DNA of 64,000 nt from assembly GCA_905220665.1 (NCBI GenBank), contig CAJNAR010000190.1, positions 89,007 through 153,006 of the forward strand, read 5' to 3'. The DNA is from Albugo candida (Eukaryota > Oomycota > Peronosporomycetes > Albuginales > Albuginaceae). The notes under the pieces are model-generated. The model made no database searches, was not told the origin of the DNA, and was given only the letters and a program-made list of their open reading frames with translations. The position numbers and the translations under genes are program-made. This document shows, piece after piece, positions 61,869-64,000 of the stretch; position 1 is the first letter of the stretch, and every line of letters starts with the position of its first letter.

Positions 61869-62509
61869 AAAATAAAAGTCGACGAGAAAGAGGTTTAAGT
61901 GATTGAAATCTACGAATTGGTTGCGGTCCAAGCCCAAGGTTGTGGGGGATGCCGAAAGTATGCGCACATGGCGGACGCTATCGAATCGGGTCATTCTAGA
62001 AATGGAACACAGCGAGTTGAAAGCAGATCAAAAAATCGAGGAATTTTGGCTCAAGTTTATTCAGTAAAGGACGAAAGTGAATCGATTGAAGCAGCAACTG
62101 CATGCGAAGGAACAGCAGAAGGTTTACATTTAATCGATTTTTAACAACTCAAATTCAAGAATCAAACTTGGAGTGAGAAGATCAAAAATCGTACTGAAGA
62201 ACTCACAACAACAAGAAAGAAAACCACGTCAACAGTGCAAGTTCTTACACACGTATAAGAAAAGCTTTATTTTGTGCTTGTAGAGAATCAAAAATTCAAG
62301 GAGCTTGTACAACTTGATGACATGGTCAGAGAAAATCGAGAAATCCTTGCCAGATCACAGCAAGAACGGGAATCGAATCGACATCATTTAAATCATCTAA
62401 GGAAGCAGATGTTGCTCCGAATTCGGATGCCTTGATTCAAGACCTCAACCGGAGACAAGTTGAGCATAAAGAGCTTGAAAATCGACTCTGACGTCTTGCG
62501 TTCCTAAAG
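61869..62509 (+). pseudogene. Decayed coiled-coil gene, block B (compare 8590-9230)
   Basis: As in block A with a few substitutions. An 81-codon ORF at 61899-62144 is open here but interrupted in A; its reading does not preserve the coiled-coil frame, so it is not proposed as a gene. Confidence 0.45.
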
Positions 62510-63116
62510 CAGATATGAACACCTACGAATCCCAGTACCTATAAGAAGGTATGAGAATTGCCGCGAGGCATGCATTGTTTATCGAAGCGCACTTGGTCCC
62601 TTCTCTGTAGGCAAAACAGGGGGGGGGGTTGGAGAGGCATATTTTTTATTTTTCGACAAAGCACCAAGCATTATAATTTGGAGGTTCAATTACTTGTATC
62701 CCTACAAACGAGATTGTGTGAGATCAATGGAGTTTTTTTATATGGTATGAGACCATTTGCACTGCCAGATAACTATTTCCAAATAGACACGTTGCGTCTG
62801 CGTCTTGGAGGCGCAGGAGTGATCAGTAGATAGGTGGCTAATTGCCCCTGATGTCATAGATGCCTGATACTATAAAAGGCTACTGATAAGCTCTGAGAAA
62901 CATGCCGTCCGCTATCCACTATGATAACATTTGGAAGTTTCGGAATACTTGTACCAAACCACAATTTGTTGGCTCAGAATCATAAAGACAGGAATGTAAA
63001 TACAACGACAAAGCTTTTTGCGTAATTTTTTGATTCTCGGCAACAAAATTAGAAAAACACGCAACCAATGCTCACAAGCCGATGCTGAGCACTCCTATAC
63101 TTTCTTTCTTGGAAAG
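62510..63116. other. Intergenic, block B, with a run of ten G
   Basis: Counterpart of 9231-9838, with ten G at 62619-62628. No gene recognised. Confidence 0.4.
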
Positions 63117-63572
63117 TTAAACGCCAACTTCATCGTCATTTCCTTCTTCTGTACCCACTGCCGTCATCAAATCCATGATCCGATCGCGAAGCATGCTCCG
63201 GCCTACTCTGGCGGCATTGACAACAGCTTGTGCACGGGACAACGTCAACGTATTGGGACTTTTTTGTGATACAGCACGGATGATATTTTTTGAGACGGTG
63301 GCAGTGTCTAGGTTGGGACTATTCGCAATCACATCTTCAATGCTTTGTTCGAAATGAAACTTGTCGTTCTGAGTAGCTAAAATGTTGCTTTGTACGACAC
63401 CAATATTGTTACCGACCACGGCATTGTTTTTGTTTATCACCGCTGTAGAATGTCCAAGAATGTCATCTATTCCACCACGTAGTCGTGCAGCTGTACGATG
63501 AGTTTCTTCTTCACATTGTACCGGAATGGATGCGCAGATTGTAGCGACGATCGAGATGGTAATGATTTGCAT
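63117..63572 (-). CDS. 151-residue small secreted protein, effector candidate, copy B
   Basis: Same length and frame as 9839-10294, with the signal peptide, Cys20 and ARLR at 29-32 preserved. Eight residues differ: two in the signal peptide (positions 13 and 15), one near 69, four clustered near 120-127 and one near 141. All nine base differences fall in codons that change the residue; no silent difference was found. The upstream initiator-like element is at 63588-63602. The intact frame in both copies supports a real protein. Confidence 0.75.
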   Translation of the reverse strand: MQIITISIVATICASIPVQCEEETHRTAARLRGGIDDILGHSTAVINKNNAVVGNNIGVVQSNILATQNDKFHFEQSIEDVIANSPNLDTATVSKNIIRAVSQKSPNTLTLSRAQAVVNAARVGRSMLRDRIMDLMTAVGTEEGNDDEVGV

Positions 63573-63587
63573 TGTGGAGATTCAATC

Positions 63588-63602
63588 AAATTCAAAATTG
63601 AG
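63588..63602 (-). promoter_or_regulatory. Oomycete INR-like core promoter, block B
   Basis: Reads CTCAATTTTGAATTT on the minus strand, about 13 of 15 matches to the consensus, 15 bases before the ATG at 63572. The single difference from block A falls at the free position. Confidence 0.4.
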
Positions 63603-63667
63603 TTCATCGTAGTCGTTGAGATTATATGGGGCGCTTTCGAGTCTCTATCTATGCGAAAATTGTCAGC

Positions 63668-63955
63668 ATGATTCGAAGAAAGCTCAAGATAATTCTGATT
63701 CTAATTCTATCTGGATCTTTCGAGTCAATTGTCATCAAAAAAGCTGCAGGTTATATGTATCTGAATCACCACAACGATACTATAGATCGAAAGCTACTTA
63801 CTGTAGTTTGTCTATCTACGTTCGATACATTGGGAATAATCGGTAATCTGAAATTCATCTCCAGATGTCTAAGAGTGAGACATTTGTTTCTAATGGATAT
63901 TAGGTCGCAGGTAATTTTATTGTGGTTCAAAAGAAGACGGCCAAAACCAACTTAG
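63668..63955 (+). CDS. 95-residue ORF with an N-terminal hydrophobic segment, copy B
   Basis: Counterpart of 10391-10678 with no indel and about eight residue changes. In this copy an ATG at 63626 is also in frame, giving a 109-residue version; a 1-bp indel breaks that extension in A. Function unknown. Confidence 0.35.
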   Translation: MIRRKLKIILILILSGSFESIVIKKAAGYMYLNHHNDTIDRKLLTVVCLSTFDTLGIIGNLKFISRCLRVRHLFLMDIRSQVILLWFKRRRPKPT

Positions 63956-64000
63956 GACAAATACAGACTCCGATGGTATTCACTAGCGCTGCGATCTGGT

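Larger units (their letters stand above)
53311..64000. repeat. Block B of the recent large duplication (partner 1-10723)
   Basis: Near-identical to 1-10723 in the same orientation. The ORF that starts at 53092 crosses the left edge of the visible match, because the partner is cut by the start of the window. The real boundaries therefore lie outside what can be compared here. Confidence 0.95.

Overview
The window looks like a stretch of an oomycete genome, most likely a downy mildew of the Plasmopara type (inference). The grounds are short introns of 63-73 bp, secreted family-28 pectinase genes, small secreted effector-like proteins, matches to the oomycete initiator (INR) core promoter, and heavy loading with Copia, MULE and IS630-like elements in AT-rich DNA. 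No rRNA, convincing tRNA or CRISPR array was seen. Bacterial signals such as operons and ribosome binding sites do not apply.

Layout. Positions 1-10723 (block A) and 53311-64000 (block B) are near-identical copies offset by about 53.3 kb. Both are cut by the window edges, so the true repeat boundaries are not visible. Each carries a His/Ser-rich candidate secreted protein (complete only in block B, 53092-54612), several kb of decayed genes, a 151-residue secreted protein on the minus strand and a 95-residue hydrophobic ORF. Right of block A lie two GH28 genes: PG1 (minus, 11075-12244) and PG2 (plus, 16552-17728). A third, PG3 (plus, 43745-44921), lies about 27 kb further on.

An older and much more diverged collinear duplication links about 8.6-19.7 kb with about 36.15-47.3 kb. 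PG2 and PG3 and their flanks are therefore paralogous segments. In the older copy the interval expected to hold PG1 and the 151-residue gene carries a degenerate Copia fragment (37.6-40.8 kb) and no recognisable copy of either gene.

Between them, 20236-34571 is a nested transposon stack. A MULE has terminal inverted repeats and a perfect 8-bp target duplication. It contains an IS630-like transposase pseudogene and a broken MULE transposase. One Copia element sits in its left inverted repeat, and another splits the zinc knuckle of the MULE transposase.

The locus as a whole reads as a repeatedly duplicated secreted-protein cluster expanding in a transposon-rich setting. The most notable points are these. 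All three GH28 proteins lack the active-site histidine, and two also lack the substrate-binding arginine, so they may be secreted pectin-binding or decoy pseudoenzymes. The two copies of the 151-residue secreted protein differ only by amino-acid-changing substitutions. Both full-length Copia elements appear to prime from the anticodon arm of initiator tRNA-Met and start gag at the ATG opposite the anticodon.
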